NCBI RefSeq assembly: GCF_900639985.1
Contig: NZ_CAAAIM010000015.1
Location: forward strand, 1 to 37,198
From: Legionella rowbothamii
GTDB taxonomy: Bacteria > Pseudomonadota > Gammaproteobacteria > Legionellales > Legionellaceae
Reading direction: 5' to 3'
Length of the DNA: 37,198 nt
The translations under genes were made by a program, and so were the position numbers. Shown here one piece after another: positions 1-7,136 of the stretch (its first letter is position 1; every line of letters begins with the position of its first letter). The notes under the pieces were generated by a model, which saw nothing but the letters and a program-made list of their open reading frames with translations, was not told the DNA's origin and made no database searches.

Positions 1-275
1 ATTTGGCAAGACACTGCTTCTGAGATTCTTTGCGCCTAATATTCGATACGCTCTCTTTTCTTGCGATTTAAAAAGTTAAATTGACGCTGCACCCCTACAC
101 CATATCAACAAATTCATTGATTACTCAATTTATTATATGTAAACCCAAAAATCTTGTCCGAAAACAGCCCCGACGTACACATTAAGCCATTCGTGCATTG
201 AACGATACGAAATTATCGTTGAGTAAATATCTATTGTGAGCTAATATTTTACACTTTGATTTTTGGATTACATCG

Positions 276-2165
276 ATGAGATTAACTAGACAGCAAAACA
301 AAAAGACTGGAAACCAAGTTGCTCCTTTCAATTCATTAATAATGCGAATGGAAGGGTGCAATATAAAAGCAGATGCTGATAAACGCACTTACATTTTCTA
401 CAGCAAGCAGTTAAAAGACAAAGGCCTGGATGAGGTCACCTCGTTATTGACTGAGATGCTGGATAAGCATATTTTCCCTAATACGATAATTCTAAATCAA
501 CTCATTAAACGCCTGTCTCAATTGCATCAACCTCAGTACTCTTTACTTGTACATAAGATGGCTGTAACCAAAGGTTTGGCCAATGCCATTACCTACGCCA
601 GCACCCTAGATGCGATTGCCAAGAGTAAGGAGCCGGATGCCGTGCGTGCGGTGCAGTTACTGCAGGAAGCCAAGAAGGCAAACTTGGCCAATGCCATTAC
701 CTACGCCAGCACCATCGATGCGATTGCCAAGAGTAAGGAGCCGGATGCCGAGCGAGCGGTGCAGTTACTGCAGGAAGCCAAGAAGGCAAACTTGGCTGAT
801 GCCATTACCTACGCCAGCACCCTAGATGCGATTGCCAAGAGTAAGGAGCCGGATGCCGAGCGGGCGGTGCAGTTACTGCAGGAAGCCAAGAAGGCAAACT
901 TGGCCAATGCCATTACCTACAACAGCACCCTAGATGCGATTGCCAAGAGTAAGGAGCCGGATGCTGAGCGGGCGGTGCAGTTACTGCGGGAAGCCAAGAA
1001 GGCAAACTTGGCTGATGCCATTACCTACGCCAGCACCCTAGATGCGATTGCTAAGAGTAAGGAGCCGGATGCCGAGCGAGCGGTGCAGTTACTGCAGGAA
1101 GCCAAGAAGGCAAACTTGGCTGATGCCATTACCTACGCCAGCACCCTAGATGCGATTGCTAAGAGTAAGGCGCCGAATGCCGAGCGGGCGGTGCAGTTAC
1201 TGCAGGAAGCCAAGAAGGCAAACTTGGCTGATGCCATTACCTACGCCAGCACCCTAGAGGCGATTGCCAAGAGTAAGGCGCCGGATGCCGAGCGGGCGGT
1301 GCAGTTACTGCAGGAAGCCAAGCAGGCAAACTTGGCCAATGCCATTACCTACGCCAGCACCATCGATGCGATTGCCAAGAGTAAGGAGCCGAATGCCGAG
1401 CGGGCGATGCAGTTACTGCAGGAAGCCAAGCAGGCAAACTTGGCCAATGCCATTACCTACGCCAACACCATCGATGCAATTGCCAAGAGTAAGGAGCCGG
1501 ATGCCGAGCGGGCGGTGCAGTTACTGCAGGAAGCCAAGCAGGCAAACTTGGCCAATGCCATTACCTACAACAGCACCTTAGATGCGATTGCCAAGAGTAA
1601 GGAGCCGGATACCGAGCGGGCGGTGCAGTTACTTCAAGAAGCCAAGAAGGCAAACTTGGCTGATGCCATTACCTACAACAGCACCCTAGATGCGATTGCC
1701 AAGAGTAAGGAGCCGGATGCCGAACTGGCAGAAGCCTTGATTAATGAGGCCATAGAGCAATTTAAGCTGGGTGATATGAAGAAGGGGGCAAGACTAAACT
1801 TGCATGGAATGTCATTTGGCCTAGTCTATTTCGGACTCAAAAGTCGTGTACAGCAGGAGATGAAGGCAAAGGACTCTATTTCAGCGCTTACTTTAATCTA
1901 TGGGAAAGGGCTGCATAGTAGTTGTTCAGGGGAAGAGATTCATCCGGTCAAACAGGCCGTATTGCGCGTGGTCGATGAACTCTCAGACCAAGGGGTTTCT
2001 GGTCAAGAAAATAGAACTAATCAGGGGGTATTTGAGCTGTCTATTCAACCCCGCCAGGTTCAATTCAATACCTTCAACCCCAACCATTTTTTTTCTCCCG
2101 GACTTAATCCGCATTCCAAACCCTTTGTATCTAAATCCCTGGGTGGTACACAACCTTGGTTTTAG
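276..2165 (+). CDS. PPR-repeat protein with C-terminal Smr domain
   Basis: A 629-residue protein. From residue 104 it carries eleven tandem 36-residue helical repeats with the pentatricopeptide (PPR) pattern (AITY, then STLDAIAKSK, then a conserved RAVQLLQEAK helix). Two or three weaker repeats precede them (residues 30-103). Residues about 505-573 look like an Smr domain: LNLHG at 507-511 sits where family members have LDLHG, and YGKG at 542-545 matches the family's TGKG. PPR tracts bind single-stranded RNA one base per repeat, and Smr domains bind or cut nucleic acid. PPR-Smr fusions are best known from plant organelles, so a RNA-targeting effector acquired from a eukaryote is a reasonable inference. 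The Asp-to-Asn change in LNLHG may weaken nuclease activity. The start has only a weak GGA at 265-267; Met23 and Met25 are alternatives. The tail after residue 575 is low complexity and resembles nothing I know. Confidence 0.85.
   Translation: MRLTRQQNKKTGNQVAPFNSLIMRMEGCNIKADADKRTYIFYSKQLKDKGLDEVTSLLTEMLDKHIFPNTIILNQLIKRLSQLHQPQYSLLVHKMAVTKGLANAITYASTLDAIAKSKEPDAVRAVQLLQEAKKANLANAITYASTIDAIAKSKEPDAERAVQLLQEAKKANLADAITYASTLDAIAKSKEPDAERAVQLLQEAKKANLANAITYNSTLDAIAKSKEPDAERAVQLLREAKKANLADAITYASTLDAIAKSKEPDAERAVQLLQEAKKANLADAITYASTLDAIAKSKAPNAERAVQLLQEAKKANLADAITYASTLEAIAKSKAPDAERAVQLLQEAKQANLANAITYASTIDAIAKSKEPNAERAMQLLQEAKQANLANAITYANTIDAIAKSKEPDAERAVQLLQEAKQANLANAITYNSTLDAIAKSKEPDTERAVQLLQEAKKANLADAITYNSTLDAIAKSKEPDAELAEALINEAIEQFKLGDMKKGARLNLHGMSFGLVYFGLKSRVQQEMKAKDSISALTLIYGKGLHSSCSGEEIHPVKQAVLRVVDELSDQGVSGQENRTNQGVFELSIQPRQVQFNTFNPNHFFSPGLNPHSKPFVSKSLGGTQPWF
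585..1723 (+). repeat. 108-bp tandem repeat array encoding PPR motifs
   Basis: Eleven direct repeats with an exact 108-bp period start at 585, 693, 801, 909, 1017, 1125, 1233, 1341, 1449, 1557 and 1665. The last one diverges after about 1723. Copies are nearly identical in DNA, which points to recent expansion or gene conversion. The array is clearly richer in G and C than the flanking DNA. It lies wholly inside the reading frame and keeps it open. Confidence 0.95.
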
Positions 2166-2180
2166 GCATCTCCCAGCGGT

Positions 2181-2760
2181 TCATACCGCAAGAGCCCAGA
2201 GTTTGGGCTCTCCTTTTTTGAACATTCGCATGATTTCAAACCCCTTAATGGTAGCATAGGCTGTTTTTATTGACTGAAATCCTCAGACCGGATTAATGAG
2301 ACGTTTAACCTTGCCATGGTCAGCCTCTAAACGATTATTTTGATACTTTATTTGCACGTGTTTGACTTGATTATTTAGGACTCCTTCTTGTTTTAATTCG
2401 TTTATCGCGTGATCCTAGGCTGGGGTTTTATCGGTATTAATCATGCTAATAGCACAGATTGGATTACTTTTAATTAATTTCTTAATAAATCGTTTCGCAG
2501 CAATCGCATTGCGCCAATGAGACAAATAAAAATCAACGGTCTTACCTTGCTCATCAATTGCACAATACAGATACTTCCATTGTCCTTTTATTTTGATGTA
2601 CGTTTTATCTAGGTGCCACCGTCTAGCATAGCGTTTCTTATGCCAATCTAATCGCTTTTTAAGCTTTGGCGCATAGGACTGAACCCAACGATAAATAGTT
2701 GTATGATCCAGTTCAAGGCTACGCTCCTCCATAAAAATTACACCATTTGAAGGCTATAGG
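2181..2760 (-). pseudogene. Decayed IS6-family transposase
   Basis: The longest intact segment (2415-2732) reads like the middle of an IS6/IS26-type DDE transposase: DHTTIYRWVQ, then WHLDKTYIKIKGQWKYLYCA around the first catalytic Asp, DFYLSHWRNAIAAKRF, and INTDKTPA around the second Asp. An in-frame TAG follows INTDKTPA. The same frame then continues as recognisable transposase (QNNRLEADHGKVKRLINP with the catalytic Glu) to a TGA, and then to about 2181. Upstream, FKWCNF at about 2737-2757 matches the usual IS6 N-terminus in another frame. Some 25-30 residues between it and MEERSLELDHTT are missing. Two stops plus an internal deletion make it non-functional. Confidence 0.85.
2191..2219 (+). 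terminator. Rho-independent terminator after the PPR-Smr gene
   Basis: AGAGCCCA (2191-2198) pairs perfectly with TGGGCTCT (2204-2211) across a 5-base loop, followed by a T run at 2214-2219. It stands 26 bases after the PPR-Smr stop codon. It overlaps the end of the decayed transposase on the other strand. Confidence 0.8.
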
Positions 2761-2827
2761 TTGTGTTGAGCGCATGAGGATAGAATATCAACTAATGAGA
2801 TTAGTCTAAATTATAAAACATCTTGCG

Positions 2828-2844
2828 TTTTTGCAACGGAGCTC
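2828..2844 (-). repeat. Remnant IS6-type terminal inverted repeat
   Basis: Read on the minus strand this is GAGCTCCGTTGCAAAAA, close to the usual IS6-family end (GGCTCTGTTGCAAA). It lies at the expected distance upstream of the transposase N-terminus. I found no matching end on the other side near 2000-2180, so only one end of the element seems to survive. Confidence 0.5.
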
Positions 2845-3345
2845 AAAAACTTATGTAAGCTCTTACCATCCTCCGACCGTTGGACTTTCAAATCTAATAT
2901 TTTGGGGGGGCTTTTTATTCTTTTCACCTACCGTGTTGGATTATTTTTAAGTAGGAAATTAGAAAACAAATTATCATTATTAGATAAAGTCTCTTTTATT
3001 AAAATGAATAAAGGAGGCGAACGAATATTTCAAAAATCTGAAAAAGAAGAAAAAAATATAATTAGAAGTAACTTTTTAATCACATCTAAGGTTAATTGCA
3101 GTTGTTTGGCAACAGGGCTTGTAAGCATAATCTCTCTCTAGGTAAATTTTTTGGTGTGGTTAGTGTATAAGATGAGTTTATTTTGAAATACCGTATTTTT
3201 TACGGTATGCATAATGTTGTGGTTTTAAGCGCGAGGCGGCAGGAAATAGCCCCTTGTTTAAACTATGTACGCGCACATTATTTGATATTGTTTTATCCTT
3301 TGTGTATAATGATCTACCAAGCAATATCATTAAATTGGTCTAAGC
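2845..3345. other. Intergenic stretch without a convincing gene
   Basis: The open frames here (2902-3141 and 3183-3371 on the plus strand) use a TTG or lack a ribosome site, have no recognisable domain, and the second overlaps the next gene. The stretch is very AT-rich and probably contains the promoter of the HAD-fold gene. Confidence 0.5.
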
Positions 3346-3993
3346 ATGCCTTTATTTATTCTGGATTTTGATGAAACAATCGCTTCTGAAAATACTCACA
3401 ATGCAGTATCTCATCTTACGAAAATGGATGAGATGTGGGATGTCATCAAAGAAATTCCCCCAATTGAAGGTCCCAATACTTGGCGAGATATCATTCGCTC
3501 GATTCTTAGCGAAGGCCATAGTCTTGCAATTGCATCATTTAATGCTTATGGAAGTACATTCATTCCAAGATATTTGCAAGAAGTAATTGGATTAAGTGCG
3601 GATGAAGTTCAAGCAATACATATTGAATCGTGGCTTCCAGCCCATCCTCGTCAGGCTAATAAAAATGAACATATTATGTATTCCATAAAAGATATGAAGT
3701 ACACAGGTTCGCCCGATAGCATCGTTTTAGTTGATGATGACCTAAAGAATATAACGGCTGCTGGCAAAAATGGATATAAAACAATTCATGCAACCGGTAA
3801 ATACATAGAGCACATTCAGCATCTCAGCAGCGACTGGAATTATTCAGCGCAGCCTAATAGTTTTATGTATAATTTTTTTAAAATATTTGGTGCGACCCAC
3901 AAACCAACACTCACTCCAGATGAGCCTATTCCTAATTCGGATAAAGATTCTGATAAAGATTCGAGTTCCGATTCGAATTGCATAGTAATGTAA
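3346..3993 (+). CDS. HAD-fold protein ending in a CaaX prenylation box
   Basis: A 215-residue protein. The N-terminus ILDFDETI gives the HAD motif I with D7, D9 and T11. LAIASFN at about residues 62-68 fits motif II with a Ser, and VLVDDD at 127-132 fits the acidic motif IV. HAD enzymes are mostly phosphatases that use the first Asp as nucleophile. After residue 190 the chain becomes a Ser/Asp-rich linker (SDKDSDKDSSSDSN) and ends exactly in CIVM. That is a CaaX box: Cys, two aliphatic residues, Met, the type favoured by farnesyltransferase. Bacteria have no protein prenyltransferase, but several Legionella effectors are known to be prenylated by the host through such boxes. I infer a secreted, membrane-targeted phosphatase-like effector. 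There is no signal peptide and no strong ribosome site. The kinase gene follows 107 bases downstream on the same strand. Confidence 0.75.
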   Translation: MPLFILDFDETIASENTHNAVSHLTKMDEMWDVIKEIPPIEGPNTWRDIIRSILSEGHSLAIASFNAYGSTFIPRYLQEVIGLSADEVQAIHIESWLPAHPRQANKNEHIMYSIKDMKYTGSPDSIVLVDDDLKNITAAGKNGYKTIHATGKYIEHIQHLSSDWNYSAQPNSFMYNFFKIFGATHKPTLTPDEPIPNSDKDSDKDSSSDSNCIVM

Positions 3994-4012
3994 TTATTAA
4001 AATTTAATAATT
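3992..4012. terminator. AT-only palindrome after the HAD-fold gene
   Basis: AATTATTAAA (3992-4001) and TTTAATAATT (4003-4012) form a perfect inverted repeat around one central base, starting at the HAD-fold stop codon. The stem is weak because it has no G or C. It could be a poor terminator or a protein-binding site. Confidence 0.35.
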
Positions 4013-4100
4013 TGTTAATATTTGTGCAATATAATTATATAAAAAGCACTGATTAAGTTGTGCGTCCTATATAAATCATGAATATTTCCTGGAGAGCTTA

Positions 4101-5552
4101 ATGACTAAGGTTGGTATTAAATTAGACGCTCAAAAAAAACGAATAAAGCAGCCTCCACAAGAAGTTATTGAACAACTTTCACGAAAAGCGATTGAGCAAT
4201 TTGCTAAATCTCACTCTATTAATATCGTTGAAGATGACATCGTTGAAGATATAGATGAGCAACTTAAAATTGTGAGACTTTTTGATAAGGCTCAGAATTC
4301 TATCTATTTTCTTGTGTCGCAAAAACTAGGTTCAGGTGCATTTGGAGAGGTGTCACATGGAATTCAACTCGATATTAAAAATGGCAGGGTAATTCCTGAT
4401 ACCGAGGTTGCAATAAAAATTACTGACTATAGTGCAGGTGGTACCCTTGGAAAAAGAGACATCGAAAGGGCACGAGAAGAAACTGAACATAAGTATGATA
4501 TTCTTAGCAGAATTCAACAGAGCAAGGGGTTTTCTCTAGGAGAACGCGTTAAAAATGTTACCCTGGACTTTGGCGAAGGCATTACTAAAGAACGAGTAGT
4601 TACGATTCAAGAGGCTGTGGTAGCCATGCCTTTGCATCCCGGAAAAGATATTCAAAATAAAGCTCATAAAGATAAATACAGTTATGGTTCGATTACTTTT
4701 GCTCAATTAGCTTCTATACTGTGTATCAATCTCGGGCTATTGCATGACAATAATATTATTCATTCCGACTTAAAACCTGCGAATGTTATTTGGGATCCAG
4801 AAACTGCCCAAGCCAATATTGTTGATTTTAACCGAGCTAAGTTAATTTCTAATGATGAAACGCATGTTTATACAAGTGCGTCTTCAGATAGAGCCTACAT
4901 GGCTGCTGATTGTTTTACAGACCATGGATATAGATTTTCTAAAGCGAGTGATATTTATTCATTAGGAATAATTCTTGGTGAAAAATTTGATATAAACTCT
5001 CAAAACGGGCAAAAAGAATCCTTAACGATTAAACACTATTTAAGTTATGACCAGTTCATGACAAAACATTTTCTTGAAAAAATGACAGCTGCCGATGAGT
5101 CTCAACGACCAACGATACAAGAATGTAAGCAGTTTTTTAATCAAATAGAAAATAAAATGCAGCTTGATATAGAACAGCCAGACAATAGATTGTGTTTGGA
5201 ATTAAGCAAAAAAATAATCAGCTTGGAAGTGTATGCCAACCAACTTCGAGGCGAAATTAAAAGCCAAAGTCAATTTGCTACACTGCTGACTGCCACAGGT
5301 TTAACTGCGGATAAAAGTAAGAAATATGAAGAAGCAATCCAAGCGATAGAACTATTAACGAAAGCCTTATCTACTCCTAATATTGATAAGGAACTGCTAA
5401 AAAGTCATCAGCAAGAATTGAAACAAATTGATGCCCGTACAAGGGGTTTGTTTAGTATTAAAGGTCGATTCAATAAAATAATAGACGAAGTAGAACAATC
5501 AATAGCAAACACTGATACTGACGATGAAAATAATATCAAGCCGACATTGTGA
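4101..5552 (+). CDS. Eukaryotic-like Ser/Thr protein kinase, probable effector
   Basis: A 483-residue protein with a complete kinase core. The glycine loop GSGAFGEV is at 77-84, the ATP-binding Lys is in VAIK (K106), the catalytic loop is HSDLKPAN (221-228), the metal-binding Asp is in DFN (242-244, Asn replacing the usual Gly), and SDIYSLGIIL follows. Nothing suggests a membrane anchor or a PASTA-type sensor, so it is unlike housekeeping bacterial kinases and like the Legionella LegK effectors. Residues 370-483 form a helical C-terminal module of a kind I associate with several Legionella effectors, but this is an impression only. A good ribosome site (GGAGAG, 4091-4096) supports this start. 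Substrate unknown. The HAD-fold gene upstream could be an antagonistic partner. Confidence 0.85.
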   Translation: MTKVGIKLDAQKKRIKQPPQEVIEQLSRKAIEQFAKSHSINIVEDDIVEDIDEQLKIVRLFDKAQNSIYFLVSQKLGSGAFGEVSHGIQLDIKNGRVIPDTEVAIKITDYSAGGTLGKRDIERAREETEHKYDILSRIQQSKGFSLGERVKNVTLDFGEGITKERVVTIQEAVVAMPLHPGKDIQNKAHKDKYSYGSITFAQLASILCINLGLLHDNNIIHSDLKPANVIWDPETAQANIVDFNRAKLISNDETHVYTSASSDRAYMAADCFTDHGYRFSKASDIYSLGIILGEKFDINSQNGQKESLTIKHYLSYDQFMTKHFLEKMTAADESQRPTIQECKQFFNQIENKMQLDIEQPDNRLCLELSKKIISLEVYANQLRGEIKSQSQFATLLTATGLTADKSKKYEEAIQAIELLTKALSTPNIDKELLKSHQQELKQIDARTRGLFSIKGRFNKIIDEVEQSIANTDTDDENNIKPTL

Positions 5553-5802
5553 TAGTGGGTATACTCCCTGAGTCCTCAATAATTTTTGACAGGCTATGAT
5601 AATCAATCGAATGCAGTATTTTGATCCCTTTTTCTGGGTGATTTGCCTCATTTAACGCTAAGGCATAAACAATATGATTGTAATTAACATACAGAACATT
5701 GTTCTAGTCTACTAGGCTATACTCTCCATTAGCAATTCGCTCAAACCCTTTCCTTTTAATGACATTATGACATCCTTTTAAGACTTATAAGTGTTTAGGA
5801 AA
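5536..5802 (-). pseudogene. Decayed gene of unknown family
   Basis: One minus-strand frame gives a protein-like sequence that includes GCHNVIKRKGFERIANGEY and, after a stop, ALALNEANHPEKGIKILHSI. It is broken by a TAG at 5704-5706 and a TAA near 5790, and ends at a TGA at 5536-5538, inside the 3' end of the kinase gene. The residue pattern is balanced and unlike random AT-rich frame. I do not recognise the family. It has no usable start and cannot make an intact product. Confidence 0.5.
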
Positions 5803-5902
5803 CCGTAGCTTATGTTTTAGGATTTTGCATTAACTATCGTATTTCGTAATCTATGCCCTAGGATTTGCTGCAACCAGGCTAAACCCCTTATAAAACCGAA
5901 CT

Positions 5903-5921
5903 ACCGCGGCTTGACCGCGGT
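5903..5921. repeat. Short CCGCGG palindrome, dispersed repeat
   Basis: ACCGCGG (5903-5909) and CCGCGGT (5915-5921) are a perfect inverted repeat with a CTTGA loop, GC-rich in AT-rich DNA. A relative with the shared core TTGACCGCGGTATCCA occurs at 20113-20128. It sits just past the cheY-type stop and may help terminate that transcript. Confidence 0.6.
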
Positions 5922-5932
5922 ATCCAGACTTA

Positions 5933-6310
5933 TCATGCAGGAAATATGGTTTGCAATTTTTCCTTGATGACATCAATCTTATAAGGTTTAAGAATATAGG
6001 CATTGATGTGATATTTTTTGGATTCGATAACCAAATCTGTATCGTTTTCTGCTGTGAGTAAAATAAAGGGGAGTTTTGATAAAGCACTGTCTTTTCGTAC
6101 GTATGATAAAAGCTCTATACCATTCATTTCGGGCATATTATAGTCACTAATTACCAGATCAAAATGCTCTTTCTGCAAGAGTTCCCATGCTTTGGAAGCG
6201 CTTTCCGCCTCAGTCACGTTAGTAAATCCTAGTTTTGTTAACATGCTCAGCAGTAGTTTTCTCATCGTCGCAAAATCATCGACTATCAAAATATTTTTAT
6301 TGGTGTCCAT
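5933..6310 (-). CDS. CheY-type single-domain response regulator
   Basis: A 125-residue receiver domain and nothing else. Acidic pocket D11/D12, phosphoacceptor D56 in SDYNMPEMNG, switch T86 in LLTAEN, Y105 and K108 in ILKP: all conserved as in CheY. I take the ATG at 6310 because AAGGAG stands 5 bases before it; a longer frame to 6325 lacks such a site. It is the last gene of a leftward unit that begins with the vWA protein. A chemotaxis operon with its own CheA starts across the divergent promoter region, so this is the likely phosphate acceptor of that CheA. Whether it controls a flagellar motor or another output cannot be read here. Confidence 0.9.
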   Translation of the reverse strand: MDTNKNILIVDDFATMRKLLLSMLTKLGFTNVTEAESASKAWELLQKEHFDLVISDYNMPEMNGIELLSYVRKDSALSKLPFILLTAENDTDLVIESKKYHINAYILKPYKIDVIKEKLQTIFPA

Positions 6311-6344
6311 ATTTTCTCCTTGCATCCGATGGCATTTGATTTAC

Positions 6345-7136
6345 TTATTTTTTATCCGATTCAGTTAATTTAAAAATGGATGCTAATTCATCATAATTAA
6401 ATTGCTTAAATGTAATGTCCTCGCCAAGCTTTAGTTCTATTTTATATTGTTGATATATTTGCTCTAAAATTTTTAGTGCTTGATTTATCGTTTGACGCAT
6501 GTCTTTTTTTTCTAAACGAATTTGCTCAATTAAGTCTACATATTGGGTCGATTCTTCCGCATGCGTTTTATTTTCTTCAAAAACGGCTTCTATTTTTTCC
6601 ATACAATCACTAATCGTTTTTTTTATAGCCTCAGGATTTTCAAGCGTTTTTTCATCAACATTTAGATTACATAAGTGAGCCATTTTTAAAATCATCTCTT
6701 CTATTTCTTGCTCAATAGATTGATGATGAGCGGCTGGAGGTTGCTGCTGATTGGTGAGCGAGCGATGATGCTGTGCTGCTTCATAAAATGTATTCACATA
6801 GGCTTGATCCAGCAGTTCAAATGTGTTTGTTAATCGATTAGCAATATTGGATTTACACTCCATCATTAATAGAATTAATTGGTTTAAAATGAGCTGGTTT
6901 TGTTTCTTTATATTTTTTAAATAATGTTCACTTTGATCGCCATAAAAATTAATGAGGATCGGAGTGAGTTCAGAGGCATTATTTTCTATATATACTTCAG
7001 CCTTAGTTTTTGCATCAGATAATATTTTTATTTTGGCACGATTGGTTAATGCCTTGTGAATAAAGAAGGCGATTAATGAACAGGTTAATAAAGTAATAAT
7101 TAGTATTATTGGTAACACAGCTTCAGATGTCATCAT
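6345..7136 (-). CDS. Membrane-anchored coiled-coil protein, unknown family
   Basis: A 263-residue protein with one N-terminal hydrophobic helix (about residues 8-29) followed by a charged, mostly helical cytoplasmic part with coiled-coil character (about 30-110 and 145-245) and a Gln/Pro/His-rich break near 125-140. No catalytic motif is visible. AAGGGG lies just upstream of two adjacent ATGs at 7136 and 7133; the second has the better spacing. It overlaps the end of the vWA gene by 14 bases, so the two are translationally coupled. The cheY-type gene follows 34 bases after its stop. Its position between a periplasmic vWA protein and a cytoplasmic CheY suggests a scaffold or link across the inner membrane, which is inference only. 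Confidence 0.6.
   Translation of the reverse strand: MMTSEAVLPIILIITLLTCSLIAFFIHKALTNRAKIKILSDAKTKAEVYIENNASELTPILINFYGDQSEHYLKNIKKQNQLILNQLILLMMECKSNIANRLTNTFELLDQAYVNTFYEAAQHHRSLTNQQQPPAAHHQSIEQEIEEMILKMAHLCNLNVDEKTLENPEAIKKTISDCMEKIEAVFEENKTHAEESTQYVDLIEQIRLEKKDMRQTINQALKILEQIYQQYKIELKLGEDITFKQFNYDELASIFKLTESDKK

Noticed and set aside
610..1581. Arg/Pro/Cys-rich plus-strand frames inside the PPR array (610-825 and 1264-1581)
   Set aside because: They are alternative frames of the 108-bp repeats, which are open only because the repeat period is a multiple of three.
585..1723. CRISPR array
   Set aside because: The repeats abut each other without spacers and encode protein in one frame; there are no cas genes.
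2902..3371. Two small plus-strand frames (2902-3141, 3183-3371)
   Set aside because: The first would start with TTG without a ribosome site, the second overlaps the HAD-fold gene; neither looks like a known protein.
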